NCBI GenBank assembly: GCA_024372495.1
Contig: CP099977.1
Location: forward strand, 2,604,001 to 2,668,000
DNA: 64,000 nt
Origin: Pseudarthrobacter sp. Fe7
Lineage (GTDB): Bacteria; Actinomycetota; Actinomycetes; Actinomycetales; Micrococcaceae
Reading direction: 5' to 3'
This document shows, piece by piece, positions 35,161 to 46,329 of the stretch. The notes below the pieces were generated by a model that did no database searches, was not told the origin of the DNA, and saw nothing but the letters and a program-made list of their open reading frames with translations. A program made the translations under genes and the position numbers. Every line of letters starts with the position of its first letter. Position 1 is the stretch's first letter.

Positions 35161-37690
35161 GTGGGCGTTCAGCCGGAGACAGAGACCGGAACAGCAACAG
35201 CAGTATCGGCGGAGCCTGAAGAGGGCACCTACAGTTTCACCGCCATGGAGGCCAAATGGCCCCAGGTGTGGGAGGACCTCAAGGTCTTCATCCCGGTGGA
35301 CGACGGGTCCCGGGAGCGCCGCTATGTACTTGACATGTTCCCGTACCCGTCCGGCGACCTGCACATGGGCCACGCCGAGGCGTTCGCCATGGGCGACGTG
35401 GTGGCCCGCTACCTGCGGCAGAAGGGCTTTGACGTTCTGCACCCCATCGGCTGGGACTCCTTTGGCCTGCCGGCAGAGAACGCCGCCATCAAGCGCAACG
35501 CCCACCCCAGCGAGTGGACGTACGCCAACATCGAGACCCAGGCAGCGTCCTTTAAGCGGTACGCCATCTCCGCCGACTGGTCGCGCCGCCTGCACACCTC
35601 CGACCCCGGGTACTACCGCTGGACTCAGTGGCTGTTCAAGCGCTTCTACGAGCGCGGCCTTGCCTACCGGAAGAACTCCCCGGTCAACTGGTGCCCCAAG
35701 GACCAGACCGTCCTGGCCAACGAGCAGGTTGTCAACGGCGCTTGCGAACGGTGTGGCACCACCGTGACCAAGAAGTCCCTCAATCAGTGGTACTTCAAGA
35801 TCACCGACTACGCCGACCGCCTGCTTGATGACATGGAGCAGCCTCCGCGGCCATTGGCCCGAGCGCGTCTTGGCCATGCAGAAGAACTGGATAGGCCGGT
35901 CCGAGGGTGCGCACGTGAACTTTGTGATCGAGGCCGACGGCGGCAAGCCCGCCAAGGACGTCACGGTCTTCACCACCCGCCCCGACACCCTGTACGGGGC
36001 AACCTTCTTCGTGGTGGCCGCTGACGCTCCAATCGCCGTCGAACTCGTCACTGACGAGCATGCTGCCGCTCTGGAAGAGTACCGCGAACAGGTCAAGGCG
36101 CTCTCCGAGATCGAACGCCAGTCCACCGAGCGTGAAAAGACCGGCGTGTTCACCGGACGGTACGCGATCAACCCGCTGAACGGGGAAAAGCTGCCCGTCT
36201 GGGCTGCTGACTACGTCCTGGCTGACTACGGCACCGGCGCCATCATGGCTGTCCCTGCCCACGACCAGCGCGACCTGGACTTCGCCAGGGCCTTCGACTT
36301 GCCGGTCCGTTCTGTCCTGGACACCGGCGGGGAGGATCCCGCCGTATCGGGTACCGCTACGGCAGGGGAAGGCACCCTGATCAACTCAGGCGAGCCTGGA
36401 CGGCCTGCCCAAAGCCGAGGCGATCCCGGCCGCCATCGCCCTCCTGGAACGCCAGGGCACGGGCGAGAAGTTCGTGAACTTCCGGCTCCGCGACTGGCTG
36501 CTCAGCCGCCAGCGTTTCTGGGGCGCTCCCATCCCCATCATCCACTGCCCCTCGTGCGGCGAAGTCCCGGTGCCGGACGAACAACTGCCCGTCACGCTTC
36601 CTTCCGACCTGCGCGGCGAGGACCTTGCGCCCAAGGGCACCTCACCCCTGGCCGCCGCAGAGGCCTGGGTCAACGTGGAATGCCCCACCTGCCATGGCCC
36701 GGCAAAGCGCGATACCGACACCATGGACACCTTCGTCGACTCGTCCTGGTACTTCCTGCGGTTCGTGTCCCCGAACTACACCGAGGGTCCGTTCGATCCG
36801 CAGAAGGTCAACGACTGGATGCCCGTGGGGCAGTACGTCGGAGGCGTGGAGCACGCCATCCTGCACCTGCTGTACGCCCGGTTCTTTACGAAGGTCATCA
36901 ACGACCTTGGCATGATCGAAGCCAACGAGCCGTTCAGTGCACTTCTCAACCAGGGACAGGTGCTCAACGGCGGCAAGGCCATGAGCAAGTCGCTGGGCAA
37001 CGGCGTAGACCTCGGTGAGCAGCTGGACAAGTATGGCGTGGACGCCGTCCGCCTGACCATGGTGTTCGCATCCCCGCCCGAGGACGATGTGGACTGGGCC
37101 GACGTCTCGCCGTCCGGTTCCGCCAAGTTCCTGGCCCGTGCCTGGCGCCTGGCCCAGGACGTCGCCAGCGAGCCCGGTGTGGACGCTGCCGCCGGAGACC
37201 GCGGGCTGCGTTCAGTAACGCACCGCACCATCGCCGATTCCGCCAAACTGCTGGACGCCAACAAGTTCAATGTGGTGGTTGCCAAGCTGATGGAGCCTGG
37301 TCAACGCCACCCGCAAGGCGATCGATTCCGGCGCGGGCGCAGCCGATCCTGCAGTCCGTGAAGCTGCCGAAGCTGTTGCAGTGATCCTGAGCCTGTTCGC
37401 GCCCTACACTGCCGAAGACATGTGGAACCTGCTGGGCCACCCGGCGTCGGTCGCCAACGCCGGGTGGCCGGCCCACGATCCGGCCCTCCTGGTCCGGGAC
37501 ACGGTTACCGCCGTTGTCCAGGTGCAGGGCAAGGTGCGCGACCGGCTTGAGGTGTCCCCGGACGTTTCCGAGGACCAGCTGCGCGAGCCTGGCCTTGGCC
37601 TCGGAGAACGTCCAGCGTGCCCTGGACGGCCGCGGCATCCGCACGGTGATCGTCCGGGCGCCTAAGCTGGTCAACATCGTTCCGGCCTAG
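35161..37690 (+). CDS. leuS: Leucyl-tRNA synthetase (four frameshifts)
   Basis: Class I aminoacyl-tRNA synthetase for leucine. The HIGH equivalent is in [14 protein letters not shown], and KMSKS reads [10 protein letters not shown] near 36975; the CP1 editing domain with [11 protein letters not shown] lies between. Four single-base inserts, all at SAGCTS, interrupt it: 35842-35843, 36395-36396, 37296-37297 and 37588-37589. With all four removed the gene is one frame of 841 residues, normal length. GTG at 35161 is the chosen start; the upstream open frame covers the leader. Confidence 0.95.
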
Positions 37691-37711
37691 CTTCTGCACC
37701 CGCAGTAGCAC

Positions 37712-37742
37712 ACCGGCCGCCGGGATTTTCCCGGCGGCCGGT
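37712..37742. terminator. Terminator after leuS
   Basis: ACCGGCCGCCGGGA (37712-37725) and TCCCGGCGGCCGGT (37729-37742) form a perfect 14-pair stem with a TTT loop, 21 bases after the leuS stop and before the DegV gene. Confidence 0.75.
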
Positions 37743-37777
37743 TCTGGTTGAGCCCCACACCGTCCCCGGGAGGCCCC

Positions 37778-38788
37778 TTGCCTGACAGTAACGCCGCCGC
37801 CTGGCCGTGGGTCCGTGCCCGACTGTCGGGCCTCCGTCCCGCGGCCCGGCCGGGAACCCGGCGTACGGGTGGGAGCGCGGTGGTCCGCACCGCCGTCGTC
37901 ACCGACTCCGCTGCCGCCCTTCCGGCGGACTATGTCAGCGAACTCCCGCGGGACGGGATCCTGACGGTGACTCCGATGCCCGTCATGGTGGGCGCCGAGA
38001 TTTACGGGGAGGGTGAGGACGACATCCTGGAGACCATCGCCGTGGCCTTGGCCGCCGGGACGCCGGTCAAAACGTCCAGGCCTTCACCGGGGCAATTCGA
38101 ACAGGCCTACCGCGCCGCCCAACTCCGGGGATTCGACGGGATCGTTTCAGTCCACATTTCAGGCGGACTTTCGGGCACCGCGGACGCAGCGCGGCTGGCT
38201 GCGGCCAGGGTCGGTATCCCGGTGGAGGTCGTGGATACGGGCACCGTTGGGATGGCTCAGGGAATGGCAGTCCAGGCGGCCGTAGCGGCGGCGTCGGCCG
38301 GTGGCGACCGGGCCGCGGTAGCAGCTGCAGCAGCGGCCCAGGCCGAACGTACCAAGGTCTTTTTCTACGTGCCCAGCCTGGAGCAGTTGCGGCGCGGCGG
38401 GCGGATCGGGGCGGCGGCGTCGCTCCTGGGGACCATGCTCGCCATCAAACCGATCCTGGCAGTGGACGGCGGCAGGATCGTTCCGCTGGAAAAAGTGCGT
38501 TCCGCCGCCAAGGCCGTGGCGCGGCTGGAAGAAATCGTGGTGGCCGCGGCGTCACCGTATCCGGGTGATTCAGTGTTCCTGGCCGTCCACCACTTTGGGA
38601 ATCCGGCGGAGGCGGCGAGCCTGGCGGCCAGATTGGAAGACGCCCTTCCGGGCTGCCCGCCGGCCCAGATCAGTTCCCTTCCCGCAGTCCTTGCCGCGCA
38701 TGCAGGGCTCGGCGTCCTCGCCGTTATTGTGGGCAGGTTGGCCAGCGGGCCCGACGGCGCGCACCCGTCGCTGGAGGGCGTCCGGTAG
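37778..38788 (+). CDS. DegV family fatty-acid-binding protein
   Basis: 336 residues, intact. TAVVTDSAAALPADYV is the DegV N-terminal signature; VSVHISGGLSGTADAARLAA and LAIKPILAVDGGRIVPLEKVR are the lipid-binding and second-domain motifs. DegV/FakB-type proteins deliver fatty acids to a FakA kinase; no fakA is in the window. TTG at 37778 is preferred because GGGAGG lies five bases upstream; a TTG 30 bases earlier falls next to the leuS terminator. The first 45 residues are a basic, Pro/Arg-rich extension. Confidence 0.87.
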   Translation: MPDSNAAAWPWVRARLSGLRPAARPGTRRTGGSAVVRTAVVTDSAAALPADYVSELPRDGILTVTPMPVMVGAEIYGEGEDDILETIAVALAAGTPVKTSRPSPGQFEQAYRAAQLRGFDGIVSVHISGGLSGTADAARLAAARVGIPVEVVDTGTVGMAQGMAVQAAVAAASAGGDRAAVAAAAAAQAERTKVFFYVPSLEQLRRGGRIGAAASLLGTMLAIKPILAVDGGRIVPLEKVRSAAKAVARLEEIVVAAASPYPGDSVFLAVHHFGNPAEAASLAARLEDALPGCPPAQISSLPAVLAAHAGLGVLAVIVGRLASGPDGAHPSLEGVR

Positions 38789-38871
38789 ATGCCGGCGGCG
38801 CCATGGCCGGGTTCGTATGGGGGGACAGAAATGCGGGCAGTGCACCCCCAGGAGCCCGGGAGGTGGAGGTT

Positions 38872-39042
38872 GTGTCTGAGGCAAGCCGCCGTTGGGCCGG
38901 AACCCTGGCCTGGATCCTGCTTGTCCTGGCGTCGATATTCCTGATGGGCATTGGCATGGCTGCAGGGGCGCATCCCGAGGGAGAAGGCACGTTCCGCCGC
39001 AGGGGCGATTGGATGCGTCCGCAGGCGCACCTTTCCACATAG
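38872..39042 (+). CDS. Small membrane protein
   Basis: 56 residues from a GTG preceded by GGAGGT. One transmembrane helix (about 9-29, GTLAWILLVLASIFLMGIGMA), then a short polar tail. No family recognised. It lies between the DegV gene and comEA on the same strand. Base composition matches its neighbours and the ribosome site is good, so it is probably real. Confidence 0.5.
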   Translation: MSEASRRWAGTLAWILLVLASIFLMGIGMAAGAHPEGEGTFRRRGDWMRPQAHLST

Positions 39043-39091
39043 GGCCGTTCGCGTATCGCCGTGCAACAGGGCGGGTTCCTAGGGTGGAGCT

Positions 39092-40025
39092 ATGTCACGC
39101 CGGGATGCTGGAGCAGCAGGTCAGCAGGCCCGGCATGCGAGAGCGCGGCTGCAGGCGACGCTGGGGGAGGCCCCTCCCGGGCTCCTGCAAGAAGGCGCCG
39201 GCGTAGGCGGTTTTGAGTTCCGTGGCGCGGGGGAAACAGATGGAACTGGAACCGGCAGCGGCACTGGAGGCGGTCCTGGTGGGTCCAGCGGGGCTCCGTC
39301 GTTCCGGTGGCGGGTGGGACTGCGTGTTGCGCTGCTGCTGGGTGCGCTGGCTGTCGCGGCCGGAGCCTGGTTCTGGTGGCAGGCAGGTGCCGCGGCCCCG
39401 GAGGTCCTGCCCCTGAGCGGTGTGGGTTCCGGTGGGACCGCGGCGCCAGGGGGACCCGGCGCGGACGGCACTCCGCCGCCTGGTCCTGGCCATGGGCAGG
39501 AAGAACCCACGGCCGGAGGGCTGGTGGTGGTGCACGTGGCGGGAGCCGTGGCCGCGCCCGGTGTGATCCGGCTCCAGCACGGCAGCCGCGTGGACGATGC
39601 AATTGCTGCGGCCGGCGGTGCCGCCCCTGATGCCGACGTGAACAGGCTGAACCTCGCCCTGGTGGTGGAGGACGGCCAGAAGATTTACGTCCCGCAACGT
39701 GGGGAGCAGGTGTCGTCCGCGCCCGATGCTCCAGGCTCCGGTGGAACAGGTCCGGGCGGAACGGTCGTGAATGGCGATGGCTCCAAGGGCCCCGGGCCGA
39801 ACGTCACCGGGCAGGCGCACGGCACCGGCGGCGGGAAGATCAATCTCAACAGCGCCGATGCAGCGGAGCCTGGATACGCTGCCAAAAGTAGGCCCGGTGC
39901 TGGCGCAGCGGATCGTTGACTGGCGGAAGGAACATGGACCGTTCAAGAGCGTCGAGGAACTGGATGCCGTGGATGGCGTCGGGCCCAAGATGCTTGAAAC
40001 CCTGCTGTCCCTGGTAACGGTGTAG
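39092..40025 (+). CDS. comEA: Competence protein ComEA (frameshifted)
   Basis: Membrane-anchored DNA receptor for transformation. Order: Gly-rich cytoplasmic N-terminus, one transmembrane helix near residues 75-95, Gly/Pro-rich spacer, a SLBB domain (VVVHVAGAVAAPGVIRL), a second Gly-rich spacer, then a helix-hairpin-helix pair (INLNSADAAELDTLPKVGP, ELDAVDGVGPKMLE). An extra C at 39869-39870 (GAGCTG read as GAGCCTG) falls in the first HhH; repaired length 310. Followed 9 bases later by comEC. Confidence 0.9.
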
Positions 40026-40034
40026 GGACGCCTG

Positions 40035-42165
40035 ATGGAAGCACAAAACGGCTCGACAAACGGTTTCAACGGGCGCGGGGGTATGGGAGCGGATGCAAGC
40101 TGCGGGGAGCCACACCGCAGTGCCTGGAACCGGTTCGTCGAATCTGCTGTTCGGGGTGCGGATGCGGGGCCGAAAGAACCGGTTCCTTCGGTAACGGTGC
40201 AGCTTTTCGAAGCGGCTTCACGGCCCGGAGCGGTATCCAACGGAGCACTGTCACCCTCGCGGGCGTGCCCGCAGACTTCAAGGCTGCCCGCACATCGCCC
40301 CCGGAAGCACCAGAGCTGCTGGGAACGGGGCGTGGGCTACGTTCGAAAACGGATAGCCGATAGCGGCAAAGCCCGGGAGGACGCGGCCTCCAGTTCGGCG
40401 GGACCACGGCGCCGCACGGACCTCCGGCTTGCCCTCCCCACGGGACTGGTGTGGACCGCCGCAGTGGCCGGACTCTGGCTCCCGCCCACCGGACTGGCCG
40501 CCCTCTGCTGCGCCCTGGTGGCACTCGGTGGCGTCTTCCTGGTCCGGGCGGCAAGGGGTGGACGACGACGAACGGTCGGTGCCGGCGTCGGCCGATCAGC
40601 CAGGTCCCGGAACCACTTGGCCAGGGGCCGGAGCTTTCGGGCAGCGCTGGGTGCCGCCCTTCTGCTGGCCGCAGCGGCTGCAGCGCACTCTGCAACATCC
40701 TCCAGCCAACGGTCCGACGGGCCGCTCGCCGATGCCATAGCGGCCGGTAAGTCGGCGGTTGCCATTGTAGAGGTTGCCGGGAACCCGCGGGCCATCGCGG
40801 GGTCCCGGGAGCCGGGGGACGGTGGTCGGTCCCGGTGTGGACCCGGGAAGTGACTACCGGTGGTGTCCTGGTGCGGACCCGGGCCCGGATCGTAGTGATG
40901 GGCGGGCAGGGATGGGGCGGAGTTGTGCCGGGGCAGACGCTGCGCGCAGCCGGCAAGCTGCGGGCTGCGGACCCAGGTGAGCAGGAGGCCGGAAGCCTGG
41001 CGGCCTCAACGGCGCCCGGCAAGGCCACGGACGGCTCGCTGCTGGACGGGTCGGCCAAGGAACTCCGGGCCCGTTTCGTTGCCGCCTCGGCTTTCCTGTC
41101 ACCCGATGCCCGCGGACTCCTTCCGGGAATGGTCACCGGTGACACCAGTGCGCTGGACGAGGGTCTGAACAATGCGATGAAGGCCGTGGGCATGACGCAC
41201 CTGACAGCGGTCAGCGGGGCAAACTGCAGCCTGGTGCTGGGAGCGCTGCTGCTGCTGTGCCGGCGGTTCCGGCTGCCTCGCGCCCCTGCCGCAGCCGCGG
41301 CCCTTGCCGGCCTGGCCCTGTTCGTGGTCCTGGTGGGACCTGATGCCAGCGTCCTGCGTGCAGCTTTGATGGGCGCCATCGGGGTCGCCTCCCTGGCCGG
41401 CGGACGCTCAGGACGAGGGCTGAGTTTTCTCTGCCTGGCTGTCATGGGGCTGCTGCTGATCGATCCGGCCCTTGGCAGCAGCTTTGGCTTCCTGCTGTCC
41501 GTACTGGCCACACTGGGCATCATTCTCCTGGGACGGCGGATCATCGGCTGGATTCCCGTGGCAGTGCCACGGTGGTTGGCTGGCGCGGTTGCGATTCCCT
41601 TGTCTGCCCAGCTGCTGTGCGGCCCTGTCATCGTCCTCCTGCAGCCCCAGTTCGCAACCTACTCGCTGGTGGCCAATGTCGTTGCCTCACCCCTGGTGGC
41701 TCCCGTGACCCTGCTGGGAACAGCAGCGGTGCCCCTGGTGGTGGTGCTGCCCTGGGCTGCTACGGCGTTGATTGGTGTTGCTGGCGCCTTCAGTGCAGGC
41801 GTCGCCGCGACTGCCCGTATCGCTGCCCAGATGCCGGGCTCTGCCCTTCCCTGGCCGGAGGGGTGCCCGGGCTGCTGTCCATGGTGCTGTTCTCGGGGCT
41901 GTCCCTGGCCACGATATGGGCAGCGGCCCGGCCGCTGCGGTTCATCCACGGCGTCAAGAAAGCGCACAGCGCCACCGTGGTATCCATCGGGTTGTTGGAA
42001 CTGCGGCTGCACCGCTTGGGCCCTAAGCGCGGCTTGGACCCCGGCCGCGGACGTGGCAGGCTGGGATACTGCAATAGAACCTCCGGAAGGGACAGCCGAT
42101 GGCCGCTGCGCAAAAGCGAGCACCCCGCTCCCCGGCGTCGAATACAGCATCCTGGCGGGACGTGA
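40035..42165 (+). CDS. comEC: ComEC/Rec2-type DNA channel, no lactamase-like domain (two frameshifts)
   Basis: Multi-helix membrane protein for DNA uptake. The ComEC core is clear: LTAVSGANCSLVLGALLL, VVLVGPDASVLRAALMGAIG, GFLLSVLATLGIILL. The first 130 residues are not conserved and the start is uncertain. Two G-run deletions break it: 40814-40818 (G5, expected G6) and 41860-41863 (G4, expected G5). Repaired it is about 710 residues and ends without a metallo-beta-lactamase domain, as in many actinobacteria. The final residues overlap the holA start by 67 bases and look non-coding in style, so a further unseen error near the end is possible. Confidence 0.85.
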
Positions 42166-43115
42166 CCCCTGCCCGGATCGTCTTGGTGAGCGGCCCGGAA
42201 GAGTACCTGGGCATGAGGGCCATGGACACAATCCGGTCACAGGTCAGGGCAGCGGCGCCGGATGTGGAAGTGAGCCGCATCAACGCGGCCGGGTATGAGG
42301 CCGGCACCCTGACCATGCAGGTGAGCCCTTCGCTGTTCGGCGAAAGCAAGCTTATAGAGGTGGAAGCCTTGGAAGGCATGAACGACGCCTTCCTAGCCGA
42401 TGCCCTCGCTTACCTTCAGCACCCGGAGGAGGACGCCGTCGTCGTGCTTCGCCATGCCGGCGGGGTCCGCGGAAAGAAGCTGCTCGACGCCGTCAAGAAA
42501 GCCGGCTGGCCGGTGGTCGACTGCCAGGCACTGAAAAAAGACGCGGATAAGGTCCAGTTCGTCGTGGCCGAGTTCAAGGGCGCCGGGCGCCGGATCAACC
42601 AGGATGCCGTGCAGGCTCTGGTGAATGCTGTGGGAGCAGACCTGTCCGAACTCGCTGCCGCCTGCGCCCAACTGATCGCAGACGCCGGAAGCACCGTCAC
42701 CACTGACACCGTGGACAAGTACTACGGCGGCCGGGTGGAGGCCACCGCGTTCAAGGTGGCCGATGCCGCCATGGCAGGAAACGCGCCCGAGGCACTTTCG
42801 ACGCTGCGCCATGCCCTGGCCACCGGCGCTGATCCGGTGCCGCTCGTGGCCGCCCTCGCATCGAAGCTGCGGACAGTGGCGCGGGTGGCGGGTGCTTCCG
42901 GATCGTCCGCTCAGATCGCGGCTGAACTGGGGATGCAGCCCTGGCTGGTAGAGCAGGCGCAGCGGGACGTCCGGCGCTGGACCCCTGAGGGCCTGGTGCG
43001 GTCCATCCAGGCCACCGCTGAGGCTGACGCGCAGGTCAAGGGCTTGTCCCGGGACCCGGTCTACGCCGTGGAGCACGCCGTGACCGTGATCGCCATGTCT
43101 GTCCAGGGCAGATAG
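42099..43115 (+). CDS. holA: DNA polymerase III delta subunit
   Basis: Clamp-loader subunit that opens the beta sliding clamp. RIVLVSGPEEYLGMRAMDTIR is the start of the degenerate AAA+ module; FEGMNDAFLADAL-like and VEATAFKVADAAMAGN blocks match the middle and C-terminal domains. 338 residues, intact. ATG at 42099 with GGAAGGGA nine bases upstream. The comEC-holA-rpsT neighbourhood is standard in actinobacteria. Confidence 0.92.
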   Translation: MAAAQKRAPRSPASNTASWRDVTPARIVLVSGPEEYLGMRAMDTIRSQVRAAAPDVEVSRINAAGYEAGTLTMQVSPSLFGESKLIEVEALEGMNDAFLADALAYLQHPEEDAVVVLRHAGGVRGKKLLDAVKKAGWPVVDCQALKKDADKVQFVVAEFKGAGRRINQDAVQALVNAVGADLSELAAACAQLIADAGSTVTTDTVDKYYGGRVEATAFKVADAAMAGNAPEALSTLRHALATGADPVPLVAALASKLRTVARVAGASGSSAQIAAELGMQPWLVEQAQRDVRRWTPEGLVRSIQATAEADAQVKGLSRDPVYAVEHAVTVIAMSVQGR

Positions 43116-43232
43116 CCCCCGGGCTCGCATCGGCGGCTCATTTCTTCGCACGGTGTTCGGGCACGTCAAGGTGACGTTCGACGGCGTGCTGCCGAGGCTT
43201 CCGGGACAAGGGCGGCTTAAGGGCTTAAAGGC

Positions 43233-43264
43233 GTGTGGCCGGTACCCGAGGGTACCGGCCACAC
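43233..43264. terminator. Bidirectional terminator between holA and rpsT
   Basis: GTGTGGCCGGTACCC (43233-43247) pairs perfectly with GGGTACCGGCCACAC (43250-43264). It lies between the convergent genes holA (+) and rpsT (-), with about 115 bases of featureless sequence between it and holA. Confidence 0.75.
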
Positions 43265-43289
43265 CATCAGTTCGTGGGAACTGGAAACC

Positions 43290-43550
43290 TTAGAGTGCGT
43301 TGACCTTCTTGGAGATCGCCGACTTGCGGTTCGCTGCGTTGTTCTTGTGCAGAACACCCTTGCTGACAGCCTTGTCCAGCTTACGGCTGGCAGTCACGAG
43401 CGCAGTAGTAGCAGCCTCCTTGTTGGCGGACTCAACAGCGGTGTTGACGGCGCGGATGGCCGTCTTCAGCTCAGACTTGACTGCGTTGTTGCGCAGGCGT
43501 GCCTTCTCGTTGGTCAGGATGCGCTTCTTCTGGGACTTGATATTCGCCAC
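43290..43550 (-). CDS. rpsT: 30S ribosomal protein S20
   Basis: Primary 16S rRNA-binding protein. 86 residues, Lys/Ala-rich helices; [20 protein letters not shown] is the diagnostic N-terminus. GTG start with AAAGAGAG upstream. Intact. The 170 bases before it (43551-43721) hold its leader and probably its promoter; no clear -10/-35 pair was identified. Confidence 0.96.
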   Translation of the reverse strand: MANIKSQKKRILTNEKARLRNNAVKSELKTAIRAVNTAVESANKEAATTALVTASRKLDKAVSKGVLHKNNAANRKSAISKKVNAL

Positions 43551-43721
43551 GTGTGAACTCTCTTTGTAATGCGGAAATGGTCTAGAGGGTTTTCAGGCTG
43601 GCCTTGACTGAGCGGCGTGGGGATACCTATGGCGGCCAACCATGAGTGACCGTCGACCTGCACGGACACACAGCAATAAAGAATAGCAGGTCAGCGGCAG
43701 CACTGGCCATTTTGCGTGCTG

Positions 43722-44272
43722 TCAGGTCCAGCCGTGTCGCCGGCGCAGCCCGGACGCCACTGTTTCAAACCGTGCCTTGTCCAGCACGGCGCCCTCCCGC
43801 CGGATGCTGTCCGGGCGGATCTGCAGGATGCGGTCCAGCCGCACTTCGCTGGGCCTGCCCTGCTTGTCCCAGTCCCCGGCGCCGAGGTCCACGTATTCGC
43901 CGGACGTTGTACCTGCCGGAACCCTGTCCTTGCTGGTGAGCATCAGCCCCAGGAGGAAGGGGCCGTTATTCCCCACCAGCAGTACCGGCCTGTCCTTCCC
44001 TTGGCCGTGGTCCTCTTCATACGGGACCCAGGCCCATACGATTTCGCCCGGATCCGGGTCGCTGTCCGACTGGGGGAGTAGCGGACTGAGGTCCTGCCGC
44101 GGAAATCGCCTGGGTAGGCGCCTGCCGCGGCAGGACCATTCCCGCCGGGGGCGGTCCGCCTGGCATCGGGGCGACGGTCCCGGCCCTGCACCGGTGGGAC
44201 CGGCGGGCGTTTCTGCAGCATCCGCAGGCCGCGGCGGACGGCGTTTCCCAGGGAGCGGAGATCAATGGCCAT
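43722..44272 (-). CDS. PemK/MazF-like protein (frameshifted)
   Basis: About 183 residues after repair. The C-terminal part has the features of the actinobacterial PemK/MazF-like family: GEIVWAWVPYEEDHGQGKDRPVLLVG, LLGLMLTSKD, DLGAGDWDKQGRPSEVRLDRIL. The N-terminal third is Arg/Pro-rich and basic. The frame shifts near 44093-44094, where one more C on the plus strand joins RGRDLSPLLPQSD. No antitoxin gene sits upstream: the next gene on that side is lepA on the other strand. Toxin activity is therefore doubtful. ATG at 44272 or GTG at 44278. Confidence 0.7.
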
Positions 44273-44447
44273 CCCCACAGCCTATCGGCGGGGGTGGACC
44301 ACGGCCGCGCCATCTCCGGGCCGGTCAGGATGCGGTGGCGCGGTGCGGGACGTGGGACACTGGATGTTCAAGATGTGCGGCTGGACCGCAGGCACCTTTC
44401 GAGTGCCTGGCGGATGGCTGCAGAAAAGCCAACAGTAAGGACCCTGC

Positions 44448-46305
44448 GTGTCTCCCATGGCCCGCACCGCACCGGTGCCCGCCGCGACAGATCCGGCAAT
44501 TATTCGGAACTTTTGCATCATCGCGCATATTGACCACGGCAAGTCCACCCTGGCTGACCGGATGCTGCAGTCCACCGGGGTGGTCCAGGCGCGCGATATG
44601 AAGGCCCAGTACCTGGACCGGATGGACATTGAGCGCGAACGCGGCATCACCATCAAGTCCCAGGCCGTCCGCATGCCGTGGGAGGTGGACGGCGTCAGCT
44701 ACGCACTGAACATGATCGACACGCCGGGCCACGTGGACTTCACCTATGAGGTGTCCCGGTCCCTGGCCGCCTGCGAAGGCGCAATCCTGCTGGTGGACGC
44801 GGCCCAGGGCATCGAGGCCCAGACGCTCGCCAACCTTTACCTGGCCATGGAGAACAACCTCACCATCATCCCGGTGCTGAACAAGATCGACCTTCCGGCG
44901 GCGCAGCCCGAAAAGTACGCAGCCGAGCCTGGCGAGCCTCATCGGCGGCGACCCCGAAGATGTGCTGCGCGTGTCCGGCAAGACCGGCGTCGGCGTGGAA
45001 GCCCTCCTGGACAAGATTGTCCGCGACCTGCCGGCGCCTGAGGGCGATCCTGACGCGCCGGCCCGGGCCATGATCTTCGACTCGGTCTATGACACCTACC
45101 GCGGGGTAGTGACCTATGTGCGCGTGGTGGACGGCATGCTCCATCCCCGTGAACGCATCCAGATGATGTCCACGAGGGCTTCGCACGAGCTCCTGGAGAT
45201 CGGTGTCAGCTCCCCGGAACCCACACCCTCGAAGGGCCTGGGCGTCGGCGAAGTGGGCTACCTGATTACCGGCGTGAAGGACGTCCGGCAGTCCAAGGTG
45301 GGCGATACCGTCACCAACCTTGCCAAGCCGGCCGCGCAGTCGCTGCCCGGCTACGCCGACGCCAAGCCGATGGTGTTCTCCGGCCTGTACCCGCTGGACG
45401 GTGCCGACTACCCGGTACTGCGCGACGCCCTCGAAAAGCTGATGCTCAACGATGCGGCACTGGTGTACGAACCGGAAACCTCCGCTGCACTGGGTTTCGG
45501 CTTCCGGGTGGGGTTCCTGGGCCTCCTGCACCTGGAAATCACCCGCGAACGCCTGGAGCGGGAGTACAACCTCGACCTCATCTCCACGGCGCCGAACGTG
45601 GAATACGAGGTGACGCTGGAGGACAAGAAGGTGGTCCGCGTGACCAACCCCAGCGAGTATCCCACCGGCAAGATCGCGGAAGTACGCGAACCCATGGTCT
45701 CCGCCACCATCCTGGCCCCCAACGAATTCGTCGGCGCCATCATGGAACTGTGCCAGTCACGCCGCGGCGTCATGGGCGGCATGGACTACCTCTCCGAGGA
45801 CCGGGTGGAAATCCGCTACCGCCTGCCGCTGGCGGAAATCGTCTTCGACTTCTTTGACATCCTGAAGTCCAAGACCCGGGGCTATGGCTCCCTGGACTGG
45901 AAAGCCGACGGAGAGAAGGTTGCCGACCTCGTGAAGGTCGACATCATGCTCCAGGGCGAACAGGTGGACGCCTTCAGTGCCATCACGCACAGGGACAAGG
46001 CGTACGCCTATGGCGTCATGATGACCGGAAAGCTGCGCGAACTCATCCCGCGGCAGCAGTTCGAGGTGCCCATCCAGGCGGCCATCGGCTCCAGGATCAT
46101 CGCCCGTGAAAGCATCAGGGCCATCCGCAAGGACGTGCTGGCAAAATGCTATGGCGGTGACATCTCGCGTAAGCGCAAGCTGCTGGAGAAGCAAAAAGAA
46201 GGCAAGAAGCGCATGAAGATGGTAGGTACGGTGGAAGTGCCGCAGGAAGCGTTCATCGCCGCCCTCACCACCGACGAATCGAAGGACAAGGCCAAGAAGA
46301 AGTGA
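44448..46305 (+). CDS. lepA: Elongation factor 4 (LepA) (frameshifted)
   Basis: Ribosomal GTPase that back-translocates or aids initiation-complex assembly. [15 protein letters not shown] is the P-loop, DTPGHVDF G3, NKIDLP G4; the C-terminal [25 protein letters not shown] is diagnostic of LepA. An extra C at 44928-44929 (GAGCTG read as GAGCCTG) splits residues 1-160 from the rest; a natural GAGCCTC ten bases on is in frame and untouched. Repaired length 618. GTG start. Confidence 0.96.
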
Positions 46306-46329
46306 CCACCGCGCAGCGGGGACCCGCTG

